In this document: piece after piece, positions 41,101-53,100 of the stretch
How positions within the stretch are numbered: the stretch's first letter is position 1
Layout: each line of letters begins with the position of its first letter
NCBI RefSeq assembly: GCF_964355755.1
Contig: NC_092674.1
Coordinates: 17,866,501 to 17,930,500, forward strand
DNA from: Antedon mediterranea
Lineage: Eukaryota > Echinodermata > Crinoidea > Comatulida > Antedonidae
Direction of reading: 5' to 3'
DNA length: 64,000 bases
Position numbers and translations under genes: made by a program
Notes under the pieces: generated by a model
Told to the model about the DNA's origin: nothing
Databases searched by the model: none
What the model saw: the letters and a program-made list of their open reading frames with translations, nothing else

Positions 41101-44100
41101 ACTATGACCAGAAGTTATCGAGATAGAAGGTCAAAGGTCAAAACAATATTTGCATTCACTTTTGGACAAAAAAGTTCATTAGATCAAATATAACTATATA
41201 GGTCCTGAACAATTTGCATTAAACCTTTTCTCTCTGAGATTATTAGCAATATATAAGAAGACAAGGTCAAAATGCCAGAAATGGTAGTTGCAGCCATTTT
41301 TGGAGTGAATATAAATATATATGTTGTGGAATTATTTGACACTAAAATGAAACCTGTAACACCAGCCATTACGTAGATGAAGCTATTTGAATATTTTGGC
41401 TGCCATCTTGAAAAGGCCCATAACGGGGTTACAGATTGGGCAACAATGTTTTTCTAGTTTATTTTGACCCACTAAAGATATTACAAGTTGCCAACTTTCA
41501 TCACAAATTGCTCTTTGAACCTGACTATTTTAGTTCTGAAAAGAACTGTTGAGTTTCTGGACGTTTCGATCAATATGCTTTGATCATCCTCAGGAGTGAG
41601 AATGCAGAAAGTCAGTTAATCCAAACCTCAACATTATTATGATTATGTTATATACATATTGTATTTTCTAAAAAGTTATTTTCCTATATCAACAGTTATT
41701 GATTATTACCTTCTTGTTTTCTTTATGTTACAGGAAATCCTGTATCAGCCATAGTATGCTGTAACCTTTTTATTTTACCTACATTAAAAAAGATGTGTTG
41801 CCACTTAAAACCTTTTCCTAAGAGAATCAAGGTAAAGGTATGTAAATTAATTACTAGATGTTACATAATACATAACATATATCAGATATACAAATAATGA
41901 CTCAGTTGTTTAGTTTTGGACACATTCAATATAGTTTATATTTATTTAGTCTCATATACGAAAAGCGTTATACCAACACTTCTACTTGCAACATATGAAC
42001 TGTATACAAAACAAAACATTCAAACTCATTCTCTGTCTAAATAACAACATATGAACAGCGTACCTTATAAACTGTGACAATCAACATACAGGCCATCTTT
42101 CAACCATAATAAAAACAAAATGTGTGTGTGTATTAATGTTTTTTCCGGTGGCGACTATTTCTCATTCTCACAGATTTCCTCATCTTTATCGTTTCAAATT
42201 AATTAATTAAATTTCAGTATATTACCGGGCGGTTTAGAATTAATAGAATCGATTTAGTGCACATATTTTACCATTGGTCTTAATATGATTTTTGTATGAG
42301 ACACACTTTGGTACATCTGAAAACCCAATTCTTAAGTGATTCTTGTGATGCATGTGGTATATTAGCCCTTGTTTAACAGTAGACTATCATACACATGACT
42401 CATACTACAGTATCCATTTGTAGAGTAATTGCTTAAATGAACAATAGAGGGCGGCATAACTATTTACAGTATTTATTTATTTATTTATTTGTTCTTTCTT
42501 TAAACTGAAATACACTTTCAATACAAATGTACTGATTTCCAAAGTGGTTCAGTAAACATATTTACAACAAAAATAAAATATAAAAGAAAAACAAAAAGAA
42601 AGAAAACAGATATAAAACTATTTACAATTGTGAAGGCAAAAAGGTTAATACATATATGATTTCTATAGTGAAGATTTAAAAGTTGCCAAAGACATATTAT
42701 GGAGTTCTGATTTTATGTTATTTGGTAGAGAATTCCATAATTTAGTTGATCTATAAACAAAAGTTCTTTTACCCTGAGAGTTATTCCATAACGGAATAGA
42801 TAAATCATTATTACTTTGGGAGCGAGTGCATTTATTATGGTTATCTACAGTAAATTGAAATAATATTGTTAAGTATCTTGGAGCTATTTCTTTTAAACAT
42901 TTAAATAGCATTATAAGAATATTTTCATTCCATTTTTCTGTAAGTCTACTCCATCCAAGAGTATTTAAGATATCATTAATAGGGGTATACATGTCTACTG
43001 ATAACAATATTCTACCTAATCGGTTGATTAAAACCTGAAGAGAATCTGAAAAACTTATGTTACAATTGGACCAAACACAGCAACAATAATCAAATAATGG
43101 AATAATTAAAGCATTTGCTAACATTTTTAAAGTATACATAGGAAGATACATCTTAATACGACGAATCACACCGATACGTTTAGCTATTTTACAAGACATT
43201 TTGTCTATATGTTCCTTCCAATTTAGTTGAGGATCAAAAATGACACCTAAATACTTAAAAGAATCAACTCTTTCAATAGTTTCGTTATTATGAAGTAAAG
43301 TTATATTCTTAAATGTTGCCGTTTTCTGATTTGTGCTGAAAACCATAAGCTTGGTCTTATCAAGATTTAGTGTGAGTTGATTATGGTCAAACCATTCTAT
43401 AATTTTGTTTAGATTGATATTGAGTTGATTCTGAAGTATTAAAGGGTCAGATGAACTACATACAGTAAGAGTGTTGTATCATCTGCATACATCACACATT
43501 TACATGATAAAAATTCAGGAAGTGAATTTACGTATAAAATAAATAGTAAAGGTCCCAGTATTGATCCTTGTGGGACACCAATATTAACATTCATGGTGTC
43601 AGATTTTGTTGAATTTATACAAACAACTTGAGATCGTCCACTTAAGTATGATTTAAACCAGTGAAGTGCAATATCATTTAAGCCATAATTCCTTAATTTG
43701 GTAAGTAATATTTCATGGTTAACTGTATCAAATGCTTTCTTCAAGTCAAGAAATAAAGCAGCAGATGAAATACCTTTATCAAAGTTATCTAAAATATAAT
43801 CAGTAACATCTAAAAGAGTAGTTTCTGTAGAGTGACCTTTTCTAAAGCCCGATTGGGAGGGATTTATAAGGTTGTTAGTTCTTAAATACAAGTATAATTG
43901 ATCATGCACAGCACGTTCTAAGAGTTTTGAAAGTATGGGTAAAACAGAAATTGGGCGGTAATTATAAGGGTCTGACATATCCCCATCTTTATATACAGGA
44001 GGTGTTACCTTAGCTAGTTTCCATTCATCTGGAAATCTAGAACTGAACATAGAAAGATTACAAATATATGAGAGTGAGTCACAAATTATCGGAGCAGCTA

Positions 44101-47100
44101 GTTTAAGAAGTTTGCAATCAAAGTTATCAACACCCATAGCTTTATTAGTTGACAATTTACATAACTGGTTAAAAATGTAATCAGGGGTAAGAAGATCAAA
44201 TTCAAATTTGTTACCCGCAAAACAATTTTCTGAAGTGTTACTAGTATAACTATTGGAGTTAGTATTATTGGAATTAGTAAATTGATTTGCTAAAGAACTT
44301 CCAATTGAAGTAAAATGAGCATTGAAAACATTGGCTATGTCCTTATCATTGGATGTATAGTTTTTATTATTATCTTTATATACATTATTTATACTGGGTT
44401 TAGTTTTAGGTATTAATTTATTTATTGTATTCCATAATTTCTTGGGATTTTTAGCATTTTCGTTAATAGTATTTGTACAATATTTTCTTTTTAAATTCCT
44501 ATTTAAATTGTTAACTTGATTTCTCAGCTGTTTAGCTTTGTCCCAATCTTCAGGTTCATTAGTTTTGTGAGCTTTCTTATAATAGTAGTCTCTGTCTTTT
44601 GTTAATCTTATATAATCAGTGGTTATCCATTCAGGAAGTGATCCTTTCACTCTCTTTGTCTTTAAAGGGGCATGCCGATTACATAACTCACCAAATAAGT
44701 GTTTCCATAGCAACCAGACAGTGTTAACATTAGAGTAAAGCTTGATTTGATCCCAGTCAATACATTTTAAATCTTCTATAAATTTGTTTTGGTCAAATTT
44801 TTTAAAAGAACGAGAGGTTATAAACTTTGGAGGAATATGTGTTTTTTTAGTTTTTCGAATTAGATATATTAAGGAGTGATCACTTATTCCATGGCTTGAT
44901 ACTCCTGCTGTTGAAATATTACAATTAGTGACAAATATCAAATCTATAATTGTTTTACTAGTGTTAGTTATTCTTGTAAATTCATTAATTAGTTGGTTAA
45001 GATTACTATTTTTAGCTATTTTATTAATTTTTCTTGCGTTAGTATTATTATTTATATCTAAGTTAAAGTCTCCCAAGATCACAACATCATTATATAATGA
45101 TGTACTTTGTTGGAACATGTTGTCAAGTTCATTTAAATATTCAACTTTAGCATTAGGTGGTCTATAAATATTACCTATAAGTAAAGGTTTAGAATATGGT
45201 AAATTTATTTCAATCCAAAGAGCTTCAACATTTTCAGATCTCAGCTCTTGGATTTCTTTAAAGGCAATACCACTTCTAATATAACATAGAACTCCACCGC
45301 CAGCTTGAGTATTTGGTCTATCAAGCCTACAAATTTTGTATCCGTCTACTAAAATCTCATTGTTATCAATATTGGTGCATAGCCACGTTTCGGTTATACA
45401 AAATATATCATAGTTATATTCATGGAGAAGTGTTTTGACATTGTCTAATTTGTTTCTAAGTGATTGTATATTTAAGTGGGCAATTTTAAAGCCCTTTTTA
45501 CTACTTATTTCATAATTAAAATTGTTAAAGTAATTACAAAAAGGTAGTTCCATTAAAGCGTTTTGTATAAAACAATTGTCGCACCACCAATTATTAAGTC
45601 TGATTGAAGGATTAGGAAAACAAGAAAAATCATAAGATAATGAACAAATTTGGCAAGTAGTACACATTAAATTAAGAGTTTGCTTACATTTAGAAGAGCT
45701 ATTATTATAATTATATATACTAGTAACAATATTTTTATCAAGTTTAACATTTGCATAATCCTTAGTTAATGGAACAGAAGTATTAAAATTGGTTATATTA
45801 GTATTTGCACTTTGTACAGCTGTTCCGGCTTCAACTTCTTCGCCTACTTTTCATTGATCTTTGACATGTTTTGCTTTACAGTATTTCATTTTGTGTCCAA
45901 GTTGTTCACAGATATAACAAAACACTGGTTGACCATGACGGCAATTACTGCTAATATGTCCGGTTTCGCTGCAAAAATGACATGTAGGTGATTTCATTCT
46001 TTGCTGTTTCTTGCTGTTCTTCTGAAGGATTTGGATACTGTTGTTTATACTCTTGATGAGAGTTGATGTGCCACGTTGGTTCAAGTGTAGGCCATGAGAT
46101 GTGAAGTTAGACCTAGAACTTTCTTTCAAACCAATGGTATATGAATGATCGATGAAGTATTTTCCGTACATTTGCTTTAATGAATCATTGAGCTTTTCCA
46201 CTTGCATGTTGTAGTGGGCATTGTCAAAACGAGGGCATACTGCTGATACATACACATTTCCACCGGAAACTTTTGTCCACAACTCTGTTACAAGGTCAGT
46301 AAAGTCATTCTCTAGGCTTGTAAGATTAATGTCTGGAACAGCACAATCATTTGTACCTACATGTATTATGACATTTTCGATACCATTAAAATTTACCTCA
46401 TCCAACTGCTCATAAACTTGCTTAGTTGTAGCCCCTCTCATTGTTTTGACAGATGTTTGATGGAGGCCTCTAGTTTTAATATGCTTTAGCATTGAGTCTC
46501 CGATGATTAAATTCTTGTTGGTATTTGATGGTGTTCTATCATGGCTTTTGATAGTAACAGTTTCATTCATGATATCTGTCTTACGTTGTTTAGTTTCATT
46601 AGATCTAACCAGCTCACATTTTGCATCGTCTGATTGATCTTGACAGTTATTTTCACTGGACTCGGTGTCAAGAATTACGAAATGATTTGTTGGTTGTAAA
46701 ATTGCATCTTGAGTAGTGGTTGGTGCACTAACATTGGCAACTACATGTTTTGGTTGAACAAATTCATTGTTTGATTTTTCCTGAAAGCTTCTGAGTTGTA
46801 TTTCAAGACAGGAGTTTCGTTCGCACAGTTCATTAAAAGCCGATGTCAGCTGTACAAAGTTTGTTTGTAATTTCTTAAGTTCATAAACTTGTTTTTTAAG
46901 GTCAGCAATTCTGTCTTCTTGACTCCTGAGTTTTGATTTCAGTGTAGGTGATTCTTCCCATTGACCAGGGGTATGATGTATACTATAGTGTTCAATACAC
47001 TACAATTCTTCCCCTTTAGATTCAATGGTAATAACATTTTAAATAGCATTAAGCTTTAAGGTATATCATGCTTGTTATAAGATTTATTTATTTATTTTTT

Positions 47101-50100
47101 TTTTTAAACTGTTCTGATAATAAAGTGTTTCAATCTCAAGTGTCCATTTATTGTAGTCTCATTATTTATATTGTTATCATGGTTTGTTTGTTTTATCTTT
47201 ATACTGGGTGACCTCTTCAGTCAAAGACTGATCTCCCAGAGGGCCCAGTTGGTGATCAGTGGCTGTGATGTACTAATACACCGGGGTAACCCCCTACTCG
47301 TCTCGAAAGATGTACTAGGTTCTTTAAAGTGCACACGAGCAAGTTGTGTACACTGGACCTACGGTTTATAGTCCTTATCCGAGAAGACTCGTTCTACCAC
47401 CAGAACCATGGAGTGAGTGAGCCTCGAACCCCTGCCAATGTTATGGCTACGTAATTACGGTTCCACTGTCTTAACCTAATGGTGATTATTGTTAACTGTA
47501 TTGAGTTATGTCTAAAGGTCCATTATAAATCAAGTCTGTTAGGTGGTTTCCTGTTCCTCTGTGGGTATCTCCTTGGTGGTGGTTGTTGTGGAATCTCAAC
47601 TGGTTGTTGTATTTCCGGTGGTGGTGTTGGTGTTGCTGAGATAGCTGGTTCTAAATCAACAGGATCTATATCTGGAGGTGTCTCTAGATCTAGTGTTAAG
47701 CCACTGCTTAGAATTTGATCAATGTGTCTTTTCCAAATCATGTCTGGTCCAACTTTGACTTCATATGACAACTTTCCAGTTTTCCTATGAATAATTCCAA
47801 CTATCCACTTCTGACTCTTTGATCTATAGTCACGAACACACACTTTGTCTCCTTCTTTGAATTCTCTAAGCTTCTTTTCGCTAGTTGGTTTTCTCTGGCT
47901 TTCCTGGTTATTTTCAACTTTTTGACGCAAGTCAGGTGTAATGCAATCTAGTCTGGTGCGTAGTTGTCTTCCAATAAACATTATTGCTGGAGATATTCCA
48001 GTTGTGTTGTGTTGGGCATTTCTATATGCTAATAGAAAGTTTTTGTTTTGATTCGTTTCCTTCTTTTTCTGATTTGAGTGCTCCTTTAAATGATTGCACA
48101 AAACGTTCTGCTAACCCATTGGTTGCTGGGTGGTATGGTGCTGATTTGATGTGTCTAATACCATTATTCTTGAGAAACATTTCGAATTCTTCTGACACAA
48201 ATTGCGGACCATTGTCCGATACCAACTGCTTTGGTAGTCCATACCTCGCAAATAAATCACGCAACAGAGTTATTGATTTGCTTGATGTCGCTGTAGTCGT
48301 AGGCAATACCTCAGGCCACTTGGATTGTGCATCCACAACTACCAGATACATTATGTTGTTTATTGGTCCCGCATAGTCGATGTGGATACGTTCTCACGGA
48401 CTGCTCGGCCACTGCCATGGATGTAGGGGTGCTTTCTGAGGTTCGTGCAGTGTCTTTTGGCATCCACTACAGGTTTTTGCTAATTTCTCTATGTCAGCAT
48501 CCACTCTCGGCCACCAAACATAGCTCCTTGCCAATGACTTCATTTTTACAATGCCCAAATGTCCTTCATGTAACTCATCAAGTACTCTTGCTCTGAAAAT
48601 TGACAGTTCATCACGTCGTCTCCGGAATGGTTCAAACTCCGGATCACATCTCTTAGGCCAACCCTTCATTGTGTAATCATACACCTTTGACATTGTTGGG
48701 TTGTGTGATGTCTCAATCTTGACCTGGGCACTTGTTACAGGAAGTGGTTGAAACTGCATAGTGTGAAACACCTCAACCGGATCATCAGCATTAGCTTCAG
48801 TATTTGCTAATGGTAGTCGTGAAAGTCCATCTACATTTTTGTGGTTTTCACCTTTCTTGTATTCAATCTCGTAATTGAATCCTGACAAGTAAATTGCCTG
48901 GCGAGTTAATCTTGCAGCTGCTGTGTCAGGAATAGCCCTCGACGTATTGAAGATGTACGTAAGTGGTTTATTGTCTGTAACTAAGGTGAACTTTCGACCA
49001 ATCAAGTAACTGGTAAATTTCTTTACTCCCCATACTATGCCAAGAGCTTCCTTATCAGAGTTACCTCTTATGAGAGTAATTCTTCTCCGCTGCGCTCAAG
49101 GTCCTCGATGCATAGGCAATTGGTCGTTCGACTCCATCAATGTTGTGTGACAATATGGCACATAAGCCATATGGAGAAGCATCTGTAGCTAACTTAACAG
49201 GCAATGTTGGGTCATAATGTGTTAACACATTATCTGCTGTCACAAGTTGTTTGGGTTTATTAAACACCATCTCGCAATCCTTTGTCCATGTCCATTTTTC
49301 CTTTTTCTCTAACAGTTTATTTAACGGATGAATTTCTGTAGCTAAGTCTTTCAGGAATCGATGGTAATAGTTGATCAATCCCAAGAATGATCTGAGTTCA
49401 CTTATGGTTGTAGGTCTGGGAGCATTTCTAACAGCTTTAATCTTGTCCTCAGTTTTATGTAATCCATTTTCATCTATCACATGACCACAAAAAACGACCT
49501 TTTCTTTGAAGAATTCACACTTCTTGTCATTGAGGCACAGTCCTCTATCACTGAGAACTTTAATACTTTTTCTAGATTCCTTAAATGTTCTTCATGAGTA
49601 GTGCCAGTAATAATCATATCGTCAAGTAGACACTGGACTCCCGGAATACCATTCAGTATTTGTTCCATGGTCCGCTGCCATATGGCAGGAGCAGATGCAA
49701 TGCCATATGCTAGTCGATTAAACTGGAATAGCCCTTTGTGTGTATTAATGGTCAGCATGTTTCTGGATTCTTCTTCCATCTCTAAATGTAAATATGCTTG
49801 TTCCAATTCTAGTTTGGTGAACTTCTGTCCACCCGCTAAAGTTGCGAAAACATCCTCGATTCTTGAAAGAGGGTAGCAGTCCACTTTTAACTTTGGGTTT
49901 ACTGTAACTTTGTAGTCTCCACACAACCTGACATCTCCATTACTTTTTGGTACAGGCATTATTGGAGTTGCCCAATCACTAGTTTGAATCGGGGTGATGA
50001 TTCTCTGACTCTCGAGGTTCTTTAATTTGGCTTCAACTGCAGGTCGAAGTGCATATGGTACATTCCTTGCCTTAATAAAAACTGGTTGTGCACCATCCTG

Positions 50101-53100
50101 TAAGGTAAGTTTACCTTTTACACCATTCACCTTTCCAATTTTGTTGGTAAAGAGTTCTAGATATCTATTTAGCATGGCTGAAACATCAGCTTTGTTGTAG
50201 TCAGACTTCACTGTGAAGATGCTGGCCCAGTCTAGCTTGATATGTGTCAACCACTGACGACCAAACAACGGAGGTCCACCTCTTTCTACTACGTATAGTT
50301 TTCCATCGTGTTTCTGTCCGTTGTGTTCTACTTTGGCCTTCAAATACCCTTTTGTTTTCACTTCTTCTCCAGTATAAGTTCTAAGTTGAACTTTGGTCGG
50401 CAACAAGTCTGTATTTCTAAAATATCTCTCAAAATCTTCTGTAGAAATCAACGAGAGTGCACTGCCAGTATCCACTATCATGTCCAATGGAATATTATTT
50501 ATCGTTCGTTTTATCTTCACTGATTTCCCGACGTCTACATTATTAACATACATCATGGCTAGAAGGTTGTTTTCTTCTTCATCAACAACATTCACTCGCT
50601 TACCCTTCTTAGTTTGGTGTGGTGTTTGTTTTGATCAGTTGTTTTGATTTACTCTGGCATGCAGTTTTGATATGTCCCTTCTTTTTACAGTTATGGCACT
50701 CAACTTCTTTGTACCGGCAGTCGTTTGCCTTATGACCACCCTTGTTGCAGCGATAACATAATTGCTGCTTATTATAGTGTTTCACGTTTATCTTGTTCAC
50801 AGTACTCCTGTTTGGTTCTTCTTTAAACTGTTGTTGTAGCGCTTTCGCTAATGTAAGCTTTGCCTCAGCCAACAGTCTTTTTTGTATACTGCCTGACCTA
50901 ATTCCGCAAACAAGACGATCCTGCAGGGCATCATTTAGCTGTGCTCCAAATTCACAGTGTTTGGTGAGGCGTCGTAAATCCGCTAAATAGGCCTGGATTT
51001 TTTCACCTTCATGCTGCTCACGTTTGTGGAACCTGAATCTTTCAGCTATAACTAGAGGTTTAGGACTCAGATGCCTTTCCAACGAATCCACAAGTTCCGG
51101 AAATGTTTTGGTTGATGGTAAATCAGGTGCCACTAAGTTCTTCAGAAGACCGTAAGTCTTAGGCCCTATCAAGCTGAGTACTGTAGGTACACGCTTGTCG
51201 TCATCCACGCCGTTTGTCGTGAAATATGCCTCTAGCCTTTTCACATAGGAGGCCCAGTCCTCTGCCTCGCCGTCATACGGATCGAGTCTACCAATTATAG
51301 TACTCATCTTAGCAGATTGTAGAATATTAACTATTGAATATTCTTACTCACAGATTAATATTCTTATTGACGCGCTTTCCGTTATATTCTCGTCGCCAAT
51401 TGTGGTATATTAACCCTAACCCAGTAGACTATCATACACATTACTCACTACAGTATCCATTTTGTAGAGTAATTGCTTTAATGAACAATAGAGGGCGGCA
51501 TAATTATTTACAGTATGATGTATACTATAGTGTTCAATACACTACAATGCACTTTCGGGTCACAGGTCACTAACCTATTTTTTCAGGCAATTTGAACAAT
51601 ATCTTTATTTTATGGCACAGTATTTGATGAAATATATAAATTCTTTTTTAATTAGGCTCAATTTAAAGCTGATGAATCATACTACACATTGATTATCATT
51701 AAAAGTCATTTTAGTCATTGTTTTACAAAATTATGGAAATAGACGAAATTACGAGACCCATCTTTTAAAACCAATTATTAACACGATGACGTCATCATCT
51801 TCGTCTTAAATGTACGTTTTATGGTAAATTATGATAAAAAGTGAGAAACAATGCACTAAGTAGCTCGCGGCGAATGACCTCTCGTGGACGGTCTTTAGGC
51901 CTGGCCTAGATTTGCCAGACTCCGTTGATACAAATTGAGGAAAACCCAGTATTTTCGCTGAAAGGTTAGGAGTCTTCCATTTGTTTTGGCCTCACGATCA
52001 ATCGAAAAGTGGGTTGAATTACTGAAGAAAAACAAAAATATCAATCCGCGCGCAATGTATTTTGGGATTTATAGCGGGCCGCTATAATTATTAAAATTGA
52101 CTTATTTTTCACATTTTTAACCATTTAAAGATGAAAAAAGTTATCGCAATAGGACCATATAGTATTATTTTTACATTAAATACGGTTTGTGATCTTAAAT
52201 TAGATCTAAAAAACGTAGGGAAGGTGTCTTTAAAATCTAAATACAAGCATGATGAATGCTGCAACAATTGTTTTCTTTTCCCAATATCGATGTGCAAAGC
52301 TTTTTTAATTCAATTTGTAGGGTAAGAGTGTATTTTCAAAGTTCAGAATTGTGAAAACACTTTGAAAAAGATTTAAAAAGTTTAGAAGATTTGAATACGC
52401 TTGGACCTATACCAAAGTTATGTCTGCAAGTTCAGTAAATAGATACTGGACAACTTAATTAAAATCAAAAGAAGCTTTAAAGATGTATTGTCCCCCAAAA
52501 ACATGAAAAATGAAGATTAATTAAATCAGACTTTGAATAAGTTATTTTGTAGTTTTAATAAAGTTAATCACTTCCATAGAAAAAAAAATGAAAAAAAATC
52601 ATGTTTTCACTTATAAAATGACAAAATAAATGGTTAATTTCAACCAAAAATCCATTGGCTGGCAGCCAATTTGATCATTTTTTGCTTTAAATTACATTTT
52701 TTCAGGTAAATACAATTTTTGTTCGAAGCGGATAACTATTATGTTACACTAAAATGGAATATTCAACAAAAAATGTTGTAAGAATTATTTTTTCAGGGGG
52801 ACAATACATCTTTAAGAGCAGTAGTCTATAAATATCGACCTTTAGGTGGTTAAGTCAAAAAATAGATTTTCTTTAAAATTTGCACAATGAAAGAGGTTTG
52901 GTTGAAACATGCACAGATAAAATTATTTTTGATATCTGTATCTTGTTGCCATAGTAACGACCATTTTTTTAAATTACAGCATTTTCTTGTAAATTATCCA
53001 ATTTTATCTAGTTTGGAGCTTCACAACGTCTATGGTAAAACTTGAGCTGCGTTCTTGATTATATATATTCTATGGACCTTGTGTGAATGGATAAAAGGCA

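Larger units (their letters stand above)
42473..46970 (-). mobile_element. Nearly full-length CR1-like LINE inserted in the gypsy 2 LTR
   Basis: The 4.5-kb insert splits the LTR at CAGTAT|GATG; GTAT is present on both sides (42469-42472, 46971-46974), a possible 4-bp target duplication. It has ORF1 (about 46960-45851) and ORF2 (45667-43439, then 43346-42663), a short 3' UTR and a tail of about five AAAT units at 42473-42493. The 5' end coincides with the LTR junction, so only a small 5' loss is possible. It is the best-preserved LINE in the window and younger than the gypsy insertion. Confidence 0.9.
42353..51546 (-). mobile_element. Complete Ty3/gypsy retrotransposon (gypsy 2) with a LINE nested in its 3' LTR
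   Basis: The upstream LTR (in element sense) is 51401-51546, 146 bp, starting TGTAGTGTATT and ending ATACCACA on the - strand. The other LTR is split: 42353-42472 plus 46971-47004. The same 5 bases ATGCA lie outside both LTRs (42348-42352, 51547-51551). A polypurine tract AAAGGGGAAGAA precedes the 3' LTR. The region after the 5' LTR, TGGCGACGAGAATATAACGG, is the likely primer-binding site. Without the nested LINE the element is about 4.7 kb. Order: gag (51307-50609), protease-RT-RNase H-integrase (50595-47523). A SINE (about 47180-47480) is also nested near its 3' end. Confidence 0.93.

Noticed and set aside
40800-41215. CRISPR-like spaced repeats
   Set aside because: The units are contiguous 130-bp diverged tandem repeats in an intron of a eukaryotic gene, without short identical repeats, unique spacers or cas genes.
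41832-41837. Alternative donor GTAAAG for exon g
   Set aside because: Using it would remove two residues and break the family spacing to KLDPRPE; the GTATGT donor after 41837 fits better. Alternative use cannot be excluded.
47390-47460. tRNA gene on the - strand (B-box-like GGGGTTCGAGGCTC)
   Set aside because: The cloverleaf is poor and the adjoining text is a SINE body; treated as a SINE head.
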